Origin: Pseudomonadota bacterium | Lineage (GTDB): Bacteria; Pseudomonadota; Alphaproteobacteria; Rhodobacterales; Rhodobacteraceae | DNA: 64,000 nucleotides | Reading direction: 5' to 3' | Assembly: GCA_020161615.1 (NCBI GenBank) | Contig: JAIUPD010000005.1 | Span: 186,001-250,000 of the forward strand | Shown: positions 27,203 to 36,296 of the stretch, in pieces | Position numbering within the stretch: the first letter of the stretch is position 1 | Layout of the letters: every line of letters begins with the position of its first letter | The notes under the pieces: model-generated | Seen by the model: the letters and a program-made list of their open reading frames with translations, nothing else | The model's database searches: none | What the model was told of the DNA's origin: nothing | Program-made: the position numbers and the translations under genes

Positions 27203-27493
27203 ATGTCCACCATCGACACCGAAACCGCACGCCGCGTGGCCAAGCTCGCCCGCATCCGCGTTCCCGACGAGAATCTGCCCCAGCTGGCCGAACAACTCTC
27301 GGGCATCCTGAGCTTCATGGAGCAGTTGAACGAGGTCGATGTCACCGGCGTCGACCCGATGACCTCGGTCACGCCCATGCGGCTCAAGCGTCGCCCGGAT
27401 GGCGTGACCGATGGCAATATCCAGGACCGGATCCTGAAGAACGCTCCCGACGCCCGCGAGGGCTTCTTTGCCGTGCCGAAGGTGGTGGAATGA
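27203..27493 (+). CDS. gatC: Asp/Glu-tRNA amidotransferase subunit C
   Basis: A 96-residue helper subunit of the GatCAB enzyme, which converts Glu-tRNA-Gln and Asp-tRNA-Asn to Gln- and Asn-tRNA. The sequence [45 protein letters not shown] is the complete family profile. The start was set at the ATG at 27203 to give the normal length. Its stop overlaps the gatA start (ATGA). Divergent from the RND adaptor. Confidence 0.96.
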   Translation: MSTIDTETARRVAKLARIRVPDENLPQLAEQLSGILSFMEQLNEVDVTGVDPMTSVTPMRLKRRPDGVTDGNIQDRILKNAPDAREGFFAVPKVVE

Positions 27494-28974
27494 GCCTGAA
27501 TACCCTGACCATCGCCGCCGCCCGCGACGCGCTGAAAAAACGCGAGGTGACCTCGGTCGAGCTGACCGAAGCCTGCCTGAGCGCGATTGACGCCGCCGAT
27601 GCGCTGAACGCCTTCGTCCACAAGACACCCGAGATCGCGCTGGAACGCGCCAAGGCGGCGGATGCGCGGATCGCGGCCGGCGATGCCCCCGCCATGTGCG
27701 GCATCCCGGTCGGCATCAAGGACCTTTTCTGCACCGAGGGCGTGCCCTCGCAGGCGGCCTCCAACATCCTGAAGGGCTTCCGCCCCGAGTATGAATCGAC
27801 CGTCAGCGCCCAGCTGCGCGACGCGGGCGCGGTCATGCTGGGCAAGCTCAACATGGACGAATTCGCCATGGGGTCCTCGAACGAGACCTCGTGCTACGGC
27901 AATGCCGTGAACCCCTGGCGGCGCGGCAACGACGCCACGCCGCTCACGCCGGGCGGGTCCTCGGGCGGCTCGGCCTCGGCCGTGGCGGCCGACCTCTGCC
28001 TGGGCGCCACCGGCACCGATACCGGCGGCTCGATCCGCCAGCCCGCCGCCTTCACCGGCACCGTGGGGATCAAGCCGACCTACGGCCGTTGCTCGCGCTG
28101 GGGGATCGTGGCCTTCGCCTCGTCGCTGGATCAGGCCGGCCCGATGACCAAGACCGTGCGCGACGCGGCCATCATGCTGGGCGCCATGGTCGGCCATGAC
28201 CCGAAGGATTCGACCTCGGCCGACATTCCGGTGCCGGATTTCGAGGCCGCGCTCACCGGCGACATCCGCGGCAAGACCATCGGCATTCCCCGCGAATACC
28301 GCATGGACGGCATGCCCGAGGAGATCGAGAAACTCTGGTCCGACGGCACGGCGATGCTGAAAGACGCGGGCGCGAAGATCACCGACATCTCGCTGCCGCA
28401 TACGAAATACGCGCTGCCCGCCTATTACGTCATCGCCCCGGCCGAGGCGTCCTCGAACCTCGCCCGCTATGACGGCGTGCGCTATGGCCACCGGGCGAAG
28501 CTGGCGCCGGGCGACGGCATCACCGAGATGTACGAAAAGACCCGGGCCGAGGGCTTCGGCCCCGAGGTCCAGCGCCGCGTCATGGTCGGCACCTATGTAC
28601 TGTCCGCGGGCTTCTACGACGCCTATTACAACCGCGCCCGCCGGGTCCGCGCCCTGATCAAGCGCGACTTCGACGAGGCTTTCGCGGCCGGCGTCGATGC
28701 GATCCTGACCCCCGCGACGCCCTCCTCGGCCTTCGGTCTGGGCGAGATGGCGGATGCGGATCCGGTGGCGATGTATCTCAACGACGTCTTCACCGTGACC
28801 GTGAACCTGGCCGGCCTGCCGGGGATCGCGGTGCCCACCGGCCTCGACAGCCGCGGCCTGCCGCTAGGCCTGCAGCTGATCGGCAAGCCCTGGGGCGAGG
28901 CGGAGCTGCTGAACACGGCGCAGGTGCTGGAGACGGCGGCCGGTTTTGTTTCCAAACCGCAAAAATGGTGGTAA
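27490..28974 (+). CDS. gatA: Asp/Glu-tRNA amidotransferase subunit A
   Basis: A 494-residue amidase-signature glutaminase subunit of GatCAB. The amidase-signature Ser-cisSer-Lys core is visible: Lys near residue 77 ([14 protein letters not shown]) and the serines in [36 protein letters not shown] at about 155-190. It generates ammonia from glutamine for the GatB kinase/transferase site. gatB is not in the window. A perfect hairpin directly follows the stop. Confidence 0.97.
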   Translation: MSLNTLTIAAARDALKKREVTSVELTEACLSAIDAADALNAFVHKTPEIALERAKAADARIAAGDAPAMCGIPVGIKDLFCTEGVPSQAASNILKGFRPEYESTVSAQLRDAGAVMLGKLNMDEFAMGSSNETSCYGNAVNPWRRGNDATPLTPGGSSGGSASAVAADLCLGATGTDTGGSIRQPAAFTGTVGIKPTYGRCSRWGIVAFASSLDQAGPMTKTVRDAAIMLGAMVGHDPKDSTSADIPVPDFEAALTGDIRGKTIGIPREYRMDGMPEEIEKLWSDGTAMLKDAGAKITDISLPHTKYALPAYYVIAPAEASSNLARYDGVRYGHRAKLAPGDGITEMYEKTRAEGFGPEVQRRVMVGTYVLSAGFYDAYYNRARRVRALIKRDFDEAFAAGVDAILTPATPSSAFGLGEMADADPVAMYLNDVFTVTVNLAGLPGIAVPTGLDSRGLPLGLQLIGKPWGEAELLNTAQVLETAAGFVSKPQKWW

Positions 28975-28975
28975 T

Positions 28976-29000
28976 CTGCTCGAAAAATATAATCGAGCAG
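28976..29000. terminator. hairpin CTGCTCGA-N9-TCGAGCAG between gatA and the lipoprotein gene
   Basis: Eight-base perfect arms and a nine-base AT-rich loop lie one base after the gatA stop. The 3' arm ends next to the AGAGG ribosome site of the lipoprotein gene (start at 29009). No U-tract follows. It could attenuate read-through from gatCA or protect RNA ends. Confidence 0.45.
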
Positions 29001-29008
29001 AGGCAGAC

Positions 29009-29812
29009 ATGCGCATCTTGGCACTGGCGGCACCGCTGGCCCTTCTGGGCATGGCGGGCTGCGCCCCGGGACCGGACAACCTGGCGACCATGACCAACAG
29101 CGGGGTCGGCTTCGGCGACTATCAGCGCTATCTGCGCGACCGCAGCACGACGCCAGCCCCCACCCGGTCGTCCATCCCCTATTCGGTGCCGCCCGAGACC
29201 CGAACCGCCACGATCCTGCCCCCGGCCAGCATGCCCGCCACGGCGCCGACGACGCTGGACGCGATTCCGCAGCGCGAGCGCGCGCCGCTCACCGCCATGG
29301 CCGGCACGCTGCCGCCGGTCCAGCCCGCTGCCGCCTCCGCCGCCCCCATCGCCACCCAGACCCTGGCGCCCGCCGCCAGCAGCCCGGCGCCGACCTATGC
29401 TGCCGCGCCGGCGGCCAGCGCCACCGCCCCCCGGGGCGGCGTGCAGGACCAGCAGGTCTATCACGCGGGCGAGGCCCAGCGCATCACGCCCCAGGGCGCC
29501 GCGCCGCAGCAGGCCCCGATCGTCACCGCCTCGATCCCCGCCCCCTCCGAGCATGGCGGACCGAACCTGATGGCCTATGCGCTGGCGCAAACCCAGGCCG
29601 TAGGGACCGAGACCTATCGCCGCATCAACCCGCTGCGCTGGTCGCGCTGGGAAAACGCCTGCCTGCAATACCGCAACCAGGACGCGGCCCAGCAGGCGTT
29701 TCTCGAGGATGGCGGGCCCGAGCGCGACCGCCGCAACCTCGACCCCGATGGCGACGGCTTCGCCTGCTGGTGGGACCCGACGCCCCTGCGCCAGGCCCTC
29801 GCCCGGCGCTGA
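29009..29812 (+). CDS. lipoprotein with Pro/Ala-rich linker and C-terminal Excalibur-like calcium-binding motif
   Basis: A 267-residue exported protein. Its signal peptide ends in LGMAGC, a lipobox with Cys18 as the lipid site (Met at -3 is unusual). Residues about 40-185 are low-complexity, rich in Ala, Pro and Thr, probably a flexible spacer across the periplasm. The C terminus (about 215-267) has CLQYRNQDAAQQAFLEDGG and NLDPDGDGFACWW, the two-cysteine DxDxDG pattern of the Excalibur domain. It sits one base before the amidase gene, suggesting a cell-wall function. Confidence 0.8.
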   Translation: MRILALAAPLALLGMAGCAPGPDNLATMTNSGVGFGDYQRYLRDRSTTPAPTRSSIPYSVPPETRTATILPPASMPATAPTTLDAIPQRERAPLTAMAGTLPPVQPAAASAAPIATQTLAPAASSPAPTYAAAPAASATAPRGGVQDQQVYHAGEAQRITPQGAAPQQAPIVTASIPAPSEHGGPNLMAYALAQTQAVGTETYRRINPLRWSRWENACLQYRNQDAAQQAFLEDGGPERDRRNLDPDGDGFACWWDPTPLRQALARR

Positions 29813-29813
29813 C

Positions 29814-30473
29814 ATGCCGATCCCCGGCGCGCTCTGGCATCCCTCGCCCAACCAGGGGCCGCGCCGCGACGGGCTGCGCCCCGAGCTGGTGGTGATCCAT
29901 TATACCGAGATGATCTCGGCCGAGGCCGCGCTGGCCCGACTCTGCGATCCGGGGGCCGAGGTTTCGGCCCATTACCTGATTGGCCGCGACGGCCGCCTCT
30001 GGCAATTGGTCGAGGAAGAGGCCCGCGCCTGGCACGCCGGGGCCGGCGAATGGCTGGGGCGCGGCGATGTGAATTCCCGCTCCATCGGCATCGAGCTGGA
30101 CAATGACGGCAAGAGCCCCTTCGCCGCGCCGCTGATGGACCGGCTTGAAGCGCTCCTGCGCGGCATCCTCGCCCGCTGGTCGATCCCGGCCGCGGGTGTC
30201 ATCGCCCATTCCGACATGGCCCCCGCCCGCAAGGTCGATCCCGGTCCCCGCTTCGACTGGCAACGCCTCGCGCGGAAGGGCCTCGCCCTCTGGCCCGAGT
30301 CCCCGGGCGACGCGGAGACCCCGCTTCAGGCCTCGCTCGACGCCTTGGGCTATCCCGACGTCGCCCCCGACCTCCGCCTCGCCGCCTTCCGGCTCCGGTT
30401 CCGCCCAAGGCACGAAGGCCCCGAAGACGCGACCGACCGCGCACTGGCAAAGGCGCTCACCCGGCAAGGGTGA
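29814..30473 (+). CDS. N-acetylmuramoyl-L-alanine amidase, AmpD-like (Amidase_2)
   Basis: A 219-residue zinc amidase of the AmpD type that cleaves the MurNAc-L-alanine bond of muropeptides. Zinc ligands are His in VVIHYTEM (about 28), His in VIAHSDMAPARKVDPGPRFDW (about 133) and the nearby Asp; Lys/Asp in ARKVDPG complete the active site. It has no signal peptide, so it probably acts on cytosolic anhydro-muropeptides in recycling, with a short C-terminal peptidoglycan-binding-like tail (LQASLDALGYPDVAPD). It follows the lipoprotein gene by one base. Confidence 0.9.
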   Translation: MPIPGALWHPSPNQGPRRDGLRPELVVIHYTEMISAEAALARLCDPGAEVSAHYLIGRDGRLWQLVEEEARAWHAGAGEWLGRGDVNSRSIGIELDNDGKSPFAAPLMDRLEALLRGILARWSIPAAGVIAHSDMAPARKVDPGPRFDWQRLARKGLALWPESPGDAETPLQASLDALGYPDVAPDLRLAAFRLRFRPRHEGPEDATDRALAKALTRQG

Positions 30474-30474
30474 A

Positions 30475-30634
30475 GCGGGGGGCCAGCCCCCCGCACCCCC
30501 CGCCAAAGGGGGTTTCCACCCCCTTTGGGAACCCCCGAGGATATTTTCAGCGCAAAGAAGGCGGCTTAGCGCCCTCTCAATCTTCATCTTTGCGCGTCAA
30601 ATATCCTCGGGGGGTGAATTGGCCCTCGGGCCAA
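30475..30634. repeat. mosaic extragenic repeat with a 27-bp inverted repeat, between convergent genes
   Basis: Hairpins in order: GCGGGGGG-CCAG-CCCCCCGC at 30475-30494; CCAAAGGGGG-N6-CCCCCTTTGG at 30503-30528; arms of 27 bases at 30532-30558 and 30587-30613 (three mismatches) carrying the word CAAATATCCTCGGGGG; and TTGGCCC-TC-GGGCCAA at 30619-30634. The amidase and DUF3422 genes converge on it, so it probably ends both transcripts. Related copies are at 35448-35495 and 62591-62636. The remainder up to 30743 shows no gene. Confidence 0.75.
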
Positions 30635-30743
30635 GAGGGGGGCAGAAGGCCCCCCTTCTTCGGCGCGGCGACACGCCGCGCCGCTGGTCGCCCGAGGCGC
30701 TCGTGCCGAAGGCGCGGGCAACGAGGGCGAAACCCCTCCCCCC

Positions 30744-32042
30744 TCAGTGCAGCCGCGCCCGGATCCGCCGCAGCGCCAGCCAGACGCCCAGCACCACCAG
30801 CGGCGTCAGCAAGGCCGCCACCCCGGTCTTGCCCATCCCGAAGGGCTCCACCAGCGGCGCCGCTACGTTCGACGCGAGCCCCACCGCGTAATAGCTGATC
30901 GCCACGACCGAGAGCCCCTCGACCGTGTGTTGCAGCCGCAAGGCCAGATCGGCGCGGCGGTCCATCGAGCGCAGCACCTCCTGGTTCTGCGCCGAGCGCG
31001 CCACCTCGACCTGCGTCGACAGAAGCCGCCCGGCCCGCATCGCCCGCTCGCTCAGCAGCGCCAACCGCGCCTCGGCCGCCTTCACCGTCCGCATCGCCGG
31101 GTCCCAGCGGCGGCGCATGAACTCGGCCAGCGTCTGGCGCCCCTCGAACCGCGCCTCGCGCAGCACCGAAATCCGGTCGTGCACGATCGCCTCATAAGCC
31201 CGTGTCGCGCCGAAGCGGAACGACGAGGCCATGTCCAGCCGCTCCAGCTCTGCCGAAACGGTCATCAGCGCGTCGAGCACCGTTTCGGCCTGGCTGGCGC
31301 CGCCCGCCATCCGCGCCTGAAGATCGGCGAGCCGGCGGTCCAGCGCCCCCATCTCGGCCGAGACGGCGCGGGCCCGGGCCAGGCCCAGCATCGACATGGC
31401 GCGGTACATCTCGATCTCGCAGAGCCGCTGCACCACGCGGCCGATCCGCCGGGCGCCGGTATCGGGCCGCGCGAAGACCGCCATGCGCACATGCCCCGCC
31501 GGGTCGATGCGGAAATCCGAGGCGACCACCGCCGCCCCGTCCAGCACGCTGACCGCGGCGAGGCTTTCGGCCACGAACCAATCGTCGAGCTTGCGCCTGA
31601 GCGCCTCGCCGTCGCAGGCCCCGCCCGACAGCGGCATCTCCTCGATGCGGAACAGGATCGAGGTGACCCGCACCCCCGGCGCCGCCGCCTGCCAATCGGC
31701 GGGGAAGACGTCGAACGAGGCAGGGTCGAAGGGCCGCCCGGTCAATCCCTCGGCATGGGCCATCCAGGTGGTGAATTCGGTGTGGTTTTCCCATTTCAGC
31801 CCGTGCCGCCCGGCCTCGGCCGCGTGATGCGTGGCCTCGGGCGCGGGATAGGGCGCGCCGTGCCGGTCGAGCAGGTCCAGCAGATGCGCCCGGTCCTGCC
31901 CCCGGTCGCGCGCCACCGCATCCTGCGCCGGTTTCAGCGCCAGGAACACGGCGGTCGAGGGCACGGCGATCACCGGCGAGGGCCGGGCGTGCAATTCGTT
32001 GGTCAGCGCATAGCGCAGCGGGTGGTCCTGAAGGGGCGGCAT
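30744..32042 (-). CDS. DUF3422 membrane-anchored protein
   Basis: A 432-residue protein. It opens with HPLRYALTNELHARPSPVIAVPSTAVFLAL, the DUF3422 signature, has a long helical/coiled-coil middle (about 240-370) and ends in two hydrophobic segments (VVAISYYAVGLASNVAAPL and GVAALLTPLVVLGVWLAL) with a basic tail. The arrangement resembles a cytosolic coiled-coil protein anchored by a C-terminal hairpin. The function is unknown. The ATG at 32042 was chosen because homology-like sequence begins there. Confidence 0.88.
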   Translation of the reverse strand: MPPLQDHPLRYALTNELHARPSPVIAVPSTAVFLALKPAQDAVARDRGQDRAHLLDLLDRHGAPYPAPEATHHAAEAGRHGLKWENHTEFTTWMAHAEGLTGRPFDPASFDVFPADWQAAAPGVRVTSILFRIEEMPLSGGACDGEALRRKLDDWFVAESLAAVSVLDGAAVVASDFRIDPAGHVRMAVFARPDTGARRIGRVVQRLCEIEMYRAMSMLGLARARAVSAEMGALDRRLADLQARMAGGASQAETVLDALMTVSAELERLDMASSFRFGATRAYEAIVHDRISVLREARFEGRQTLAEFMRRRWDPAMRTVKAAEARLALLSERAMRAGRLLSTQVEVARSAQNQEVLRSMDRRADLALRLQHTVEGLSVVAISYYAVGLASNVAAPLVEPFGMGKTGVAALLTPLVVLGVWLALRRIRARLH

Positions 32043-32165
32043 GGGACGGGCCTGCTGGGAACGGGATTTCCTCCGCATAGCCCCTTGCGCGGGTTGGCGA
32101 AACGGCGGCGCGTCTGGGCGGGCAGTATGCAAAGGTGTTCTTGCATCGCTGCAACAATTCGGGCC

Positions 32166-33119
32166 TCAGCCCCGGTCGAAAAGCCCTTTCAGCGCCGTTG
32201 CCGTGACGGCGCTGACCCCGGGCTTGCGGCCCATGCGGAAGGGCAGTGGCCGGCAGAGTTCCATCGCCGCCAGCCCGACCCGAGCGGTCAGCGCGCCGTT
32301 CACCACCCCCTCGCCGAAGCGGCGCGAGAGTTTGGACAAGAGGCCACCGCCCGCCACCGAATGGATCACGTCATCGGTGACCGCGACCAGCCCCGTCGCC
32401 ATCAGATGCACCGCGACCGAGCGCGCCAGCCGCCAGTTGCCGAAGGCCCCGGGCCGGCCGCCATAGATCTCGGCAATCCGCCGGATCATTCGCAGATTGG
32501 CGCTGAGCGCGGCGGCCACATCGGCAAAGGCCAGGGGGATGATCGCCGTCGCCAGCGCCACCGCCCGCGCCGCCGTCTGGATCTCCACCTCGACCCGCGC
32601 GTCGAGCGCGATCAGCAGATGCGCCTCCGCCCCTTCGATCACCGCTTCGGCGTCCAGCGCCTCCAGCGTCCGGTCCTCGGCCCCATAGAGTCCTGCGACC
32701 GCCGCCGCCACCGCCCGCGCCTCGGTCAGATCGCCCGCGACCAGCGCGGCCGAGGCCCGCGCCCGCAGCCGGTCCAGCCGGGCGACACGGGCATAGCCCA
32801 GCGCCTCCTTCCCGGCCCAGAGGACCAGCGCCAGCGCCAGCACCCCGGCCAGAACCGCCGCCAGCCAGCCCAGCAGCGGCGCCCGCTCGATCAGCCGTGC
32901 GGCGAAATCCCAGGCGGCGACGCTGACCGCCAGCGAGACCAGCGCGCCCCCTGCCGCCAGCGCCCAACTGCCCGGTCCCCCGCCGCGCTTCCGCGCCATG
33001 CTGCCCAGCGCGGCCTGCATCGCCGCCCCCTCGGGCGCATCGACTTCCGGCGCTGCGGCGACATCGGCCGGGGCCTCGGCGGCGTCGAGTTCAATCAGGA
33101 TCGGTCCGCGGTTTTCCAT
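32166..33119 (-). CDS. ycjF: YcjF/TIGR01620 family membrane protein (DUF697)
   Basis: A 317-residue protein with two adjacent membrane segments at about 50-105 (SWALAAGGALVSLAVSVAAW and LLGWLAAVLAGVLALALVLW) and a C-terminal DUF697 helical region (NWRLARSVAVHLMATGLVAVTDDVIHSVAGGGLLSKLSRRFGEG). It is paired with the ATPase YcjX: its start lies one base after the ycjX stop. The two proteins are co-inherited in proteobacteria as stress/envelope-associated factors of unclear function. Confidence 0.88.
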   Translation of the reverse strand: MENRGPILIELDAAEAPADVAAAPEVDAPEGAAMQAALGSMARKRGGGPGSWALAAGGALVSLAVSVAAWDFAARLIERAPLLGWLAAVLAGVLALALVLWAGKEALGYARVARLDRLRARASAALVAGDLTEARAVAAAVAGLYGAEDRTLEALDAEAVIEGAEAHLLIALDARVEVEIQTAARAVALATAIIPLAFADVAAALSANLRMIRRIAEIYGGRPGAFGNWRLARSVAVHLMATGLVAVTDDVIHSVAGGGLLSKLSRRFGEGVVNGALTARVGLAAMELCRPLPFRMGRKPGVSAVTATALKGLFDRG

Positions 33120-33120
33120 C

Positions 33121-34530
33121 TCACACCAGCCTGTCGCCAATCAGGAATTCCGCCGCCGAATCGAGCCTGATATGCGGCAGCCCCTGCCCCGGCACCCGGC
33201 TCAGCACCGGCGGTGCAAACTGCATCACGCCGTAATCGCCCTGCAGCCAGCGCTCCGCCCCCTCCCGCGCGGGCAGCAGCAGGCGCGAGGGATCCTCGGG
33301 CAACTCGCCCGCATTGACCGCCACCTGCCGCCCGTCCGACAGCCGCCCGCGCACCAGATCGACCTCACGCCCGCCGTGGCTGCGCTGTTCCTCGATCGTC
33401 GAGCGCAGGGCCGCGATCGACATCGCCGCCGTCTCGGCGCCGGAAAAGCGCGCCCGGTCCCGCGCCTCGCGCAGCAGCGCCTCGGCCAGCGCGGTCAGGC
33501 GGGGGTGTTGCGTGTGGTGCAGATGGTCGGCCTTGGTGGCGGCGAAGAGGATCTTCTCCACCCGCCGCCCCCGCAGCATCGAGGTAAAGAAGCCGTTCGC
33601 CCCGGGGCGGAAGGCCGCCAGCACCTCGGCCATGGCCCGGCGCTGATCCTCCAGCGCCGCGGGGCCGCGATGCACCGCCTCCAGCACGTCGATCAGCACC
33701 ACCTGCCGGTCCAGCCTGGCGAAATGCGTCTCGAAGAAGGGGCGGATCACCTGCGCCTTGTAGGCATCGAAGCGCCGCGCCATCTCGCGCCAGAGCGAGC
33801 CGCGCTTGCCCTCGCTGCCGGGCAGGGGTGCGAAGGTCAGAACGGGCGAGCCCGCCATCTCGCCGGGCAGCAGAAAGCGGCCCGGCGTGCAATCGGACCA
33901 GCCAGCCTCGCGCGCGGCGACCAGATAGGCAGTGAACTCGCGGGCCAGGGATTGCGCCACGCTTTCCTCATGCCGGGCCTGCGGGTCGATGTTCAGCAGC
34001 ACCTCGCGGAACACCTCGGCTTGCGGACGCTTGGGCAGGCGCGCCAGAACCTCGGCCGACCAGCTGGCATAGGACTTGCCCATCAGGCCCAGATCCAGGA
34101 GCCATTCCCCCGGATAATCGACAATATCGAGATGCAGCTTCCTGGGTCCGGTCAGCCCGCCGAAGAGCCCCGTCGGCGCCAGCCGGAACGACAGGCGCAG
34201 CTCGCTCACCGCCCGCGTCCCCTGGGGCCAGCGCGGTGCCTCGCCCGTCAACGAGGCCAGATGCGCCTCATAGTCGAATCGCGGCAGGGTCATGTCGGGC
34301 TGCGGCTGCAACCAGGCGCCGCGGATCAGCCCCTGCTGCACGGCCCGCATCCGCTGCATCCGGCCCGGTTCCATCAGGTTGTGCACCAGCGCGGTGATGA
34401 ACACCGTCTTGCCCGCGCGGCTGAGGCCGGTGACACCGAGCCGCACCACCGGCTCGAAAAACGCCTCCGACACCGTGTCGCTGACGGCGTCGATCGAATG
34501 GGTGATGAGGCCGGTCAGCGAGGAAATCAC
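33121..34530 (-). CDS. ycjX: YcjX-family P-loop GTPase/ATPase (DUF463)
   Basis: A 469-residue protein, close to the 465 of E. coli YcjX. A Walker A motif (VTGLSRAGKTVFITALVHNLM) lies at about 31-51. LDIVDYPGEWLLDL supplies the Walker B/G3 region and FAATKADHLHHTQHPRL the TKAD base-recognition motif. The GTG at 34530 was chosen because a GGAG ribosome site precedes it. It forms an operon with ycjF. It belongs to the dynamin-like/G-protein-related class. Confidence 0.92.
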   Translation of the reverse strand: MISSLTGLITHSIDAVSDTVSEAFFEPVVRLGVTGLSRAGKTVFITALVHNLMEPGRMQRMRAVQQGLIRGAWLQPQPDMTLPRFDYEAHLASLTGEAPRWPQGTRAVSELRLSFRLAPTGLFGGLTGPRKLHLDIVDYPGEWLLDLGLMGKSYASWSAEVLARLPKRPQAEVFREVLLNIDPQARHEESVAQSLAREFTAYLVAAREAGWSDCTPGRFLLPGEMAGSPVLTFAPLPGSEGKRGSLWREMARRFDAYKAQVIRPFFETHFARLDRQVVLIDVLEAVHRGPAALEDQRRAMAEVLAAFRPGANGFFTSMLRGRRVEKILFAATKADHLHHTQHPRLTALAEALLREARDRARFSGAETAAMSIAALRSTIEEQRSHGGREVDLVRGRLSDGRQVAVNAGELPEDPSRLLLPAREGAERWLQGDYGVMQFAPPVLSRVPGQGLPHIRLDSAAEFLIGDRLV

Positions 34531-34629
34531 GGGCAAACTCCGTCTTGCTTCCCAAGAATAGGCATTGGCGACAAGGTTTTGAAGCCCACCCCCTTGCCCC
34601 GGCCCCGCCCCCGGCCTTAGCTGCGCTGC

Positions 34630-35442
34630 ATGAAGACGCTCCTCTCCCTCGGCCACGGGTTTTCCGGTCAGGCCACCGAAGCCGCCCTCGGCCCCGAGTG
34701 GCAGGTGCTCGGCACCTCGCGCAAGCCGGGCGCCGCGATCCTCTGGCCGGATCAGGCGGCCGAGGCGCTGGCCCGGGCCACGCATCTCATCGCCTGGGCG
34801 CCGCCCGGCGCCGAGGGCGATCCGATGCTGCCCTTCCTCGCCACCCTGCCCGCGCCGAACCTGCGCTGGATCGGCTATGCCTCGGCCAGCAGCCTCTACG
34901 GCGACCACGGCGGCGCCTGGATCGACGAGGGCACGCCCGACGCCCCCGCCACCGGCCGCGGCCTCGCCCGGGCGCAGGCGGAACACGATTGGCAGGCCTT
35001 CGCCGAAGCCCGGCGCCTGCCGCTGGCGCTGTTCCGCATCGCCGGGATCTATGGCCCCGGCCGCTCGGCGCTGGACGCGCTGCGCCAGGGCCGAGCGCAT
35101 CGGGTCTGGAAGGAGGGCCAGGTCTTCAACCGAATCCATGTCGCCGACCTCGGCCGGATCGCCGCCGCCGCGGCCGAGGCCGAACTCGCCGGCCCCCTGA
35201 TCTGCGCCGATGGCGAACCGGCGCCGATGGCCGACGTCACGCTCTTCGCCGCCCGGCTTCTGGGCGTCGAGCCGCCGCCGCTCGTCCCTTACAAGGAGGC
35301 TGATCTCTCGCCCATGGCCCGCAGCTTCTACGAGGACAACAAGCGCCTGCGCTCGCGCCGCCTCGGGCCGGAACTCGGCCTCAGCCTGACCTATCCCGAC
35401 TACCGCGCGGGCCTTACTGCGATCCACGAAGCGGGCTTCTGA
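34630..35442 (+). CDS. NAD(P)-binding SDR/epimerase-family oxidoreductase
   Basis: A 270-residue Rossmann protein of the extended SDR type. The N terminus [18 protein letters not shown] has a degenerate GxGxxG motif, and [18 protein letters not shown] carries the Ser and the YxxxD variant region. [23 protein letters not shown] matches the substrate-binding part of NAD-dependent epimerases. It resembles the YeeZ/sugar-epimerase-like group, but the substrate is unknown. It is divergent from ycjX. Confidence 0.85.
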   Translation: MKTLLSLGHGFSGQATEAALGPEWQVLGTSRKPGAAILWPDQAAEALARATHLIAWAPPGAEGDPMLPFLATLPAPNLRWIGYASASSLYGDHGGAWIDEGTPDAPATGRGLARAQAEHDWQAFAEARRLPLALFRIAGIYGPGRSALDALRQGRAHRVWKEGQVFNRIHVADLGRIAAAAAEAELAGPLICADGEPAPMADVTLFAARLLGVEPPPLVPYKEADLSPMARSFYEDNKRLRSRRLGPELGLSLTYPDYRAGLTAIHEAGF

Positions 35443-35447
35443 CCCCT

Positions 35448-35495
35448 TCTTTGCGCCTCAAATATCCCGGGGGGTCCGGGGGGCTGGCCCCCCGG
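35448..35495. repeat. dispersed extragenic repeat, CAAATATCC + hairpin type
   Basis: TCTTTGCGCCTCAAATATCC at 35448-35467 matches the arm at 30587. It is followed by a perfect hairpin CCGGGGGG-CTGG-CCCCCCGG at 35476-35495, the reverse complement of the core of the hairpin at 30475-30494. It lies between the SDR gene and truA. Confidence 0.7.
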
Positions 35496-35521
35496 TTCCC
35501 CGCCCGCCACCGGAGCAAGCG

Positions 35522-36292
35522 ATGCCCCGCTACGCCTTTCGCCTCGAGTATCTCGGCGCCCCCTTCAGCGGTTGGCAGCGCCAGGACGGCCAACCCTCGG
35601 TCCAGCAATCGGTGGAGGAGGCGCTGGCCCGCGTCGAACCGCAGGAGCCCCGCCTCGCCGCCGCGGGCCGCACCGACACCGGCGTGCATGCCACCGGCCA
35701 GGTCGCGCATGCCGATCTGATCCGCGACTGGGCGCCCGAGCGGCTGATGGAGGCCGTGAACCATCACCTCAAGCCCCTTCCCGTCGCGATCACCGCCTGT
35801 GCGCGGGTGTCCGAGGATTTCCACGCCCGTTTCTCGGCCATCGAGCGGCGCTATACCTTCCGGCTGGTGGCCCGCCGGGCGCCGGTGGTGCAGGACCGGG
35901 GCCTCGTCTGGCAGGTGCGCCACCCGCTCGACCTGGCCACGATGCAGGAGGCGGCGCAGGCGCTCATCGGCACCCATGATTTCACCACCTTTCGCGCCAG
36001 CCTCTGTCAGGCGAAATCGCCGGTGAAATCGCTGGACGAGATTCGCATCGAAGCATCGCCCTATCCCGCCGGCGAGGAATTCCGCATCCATCTGCGCGCC
36101 CGCAGCTTCCTGCACAACCAGGTCCGTTCCATCGTCGGCACGCTGGAGCGGATCGGCGCCGGGGCCTGGCCGCCCGGCCGGATGGCCGAGGCGCTAGAGG
36201 CCCGCGACCGCGCCGCCTGCGGCCCGGTCTGTCCGCCGCAGGGCCTGACGCTGACCGGCGTCGGCTACCCGCAGGACCCGTTCGGCGCCTGA
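35522..36292 (+). CDS. truA: tRNA pseudouridine(38-40) synthase
   Basis: A 256-residue enzyme that isomerises uridines 38-40 in the tRNA anticodon stem. The catalytic Asp lies in [17 protein letters not shown] at about 47-63, and [23 protein letters not shown] and [19 protein letters not shown] are family motifs. The gene ends four bases before the convergent acyl-CoA dehydrogenase gene. A GC-rich extragenic repeat lies just upstream, so promoter position is unclear. Confidence 0.97.
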   Translation: MPRYAFRLEYLGAPFSGWQRQDGQPSVQQSVEEALARVEPQEPRLAAAGRTDTGVHATGQVAHADLIRDWAPERLMEAVNHHLKPLPVAITACARVSEDFHARFSAIERRYTFRLVARRAPVVQDRGLVWQVRHPLDLATMQEAAQALIGTHDFTTFRASLCQAKSPVKSLDEIRIEASPYPAGEEFRIHLRARSFLHNQVRSIVGTLERIGAGAWPPGRMAEALEARDRAACGPVCPPQGLTLTGVGYPQDPFGA

Positions 36293-36296
36293 GACC

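Noticed and set aside
30475-30634. Insertion sequence or attachment site
   Set aside because: No transposase frame, no target-site duplication and no tRNA end nearby. The arms are short and hairpin-rich, which fits an extragenic repeat or terminator better.
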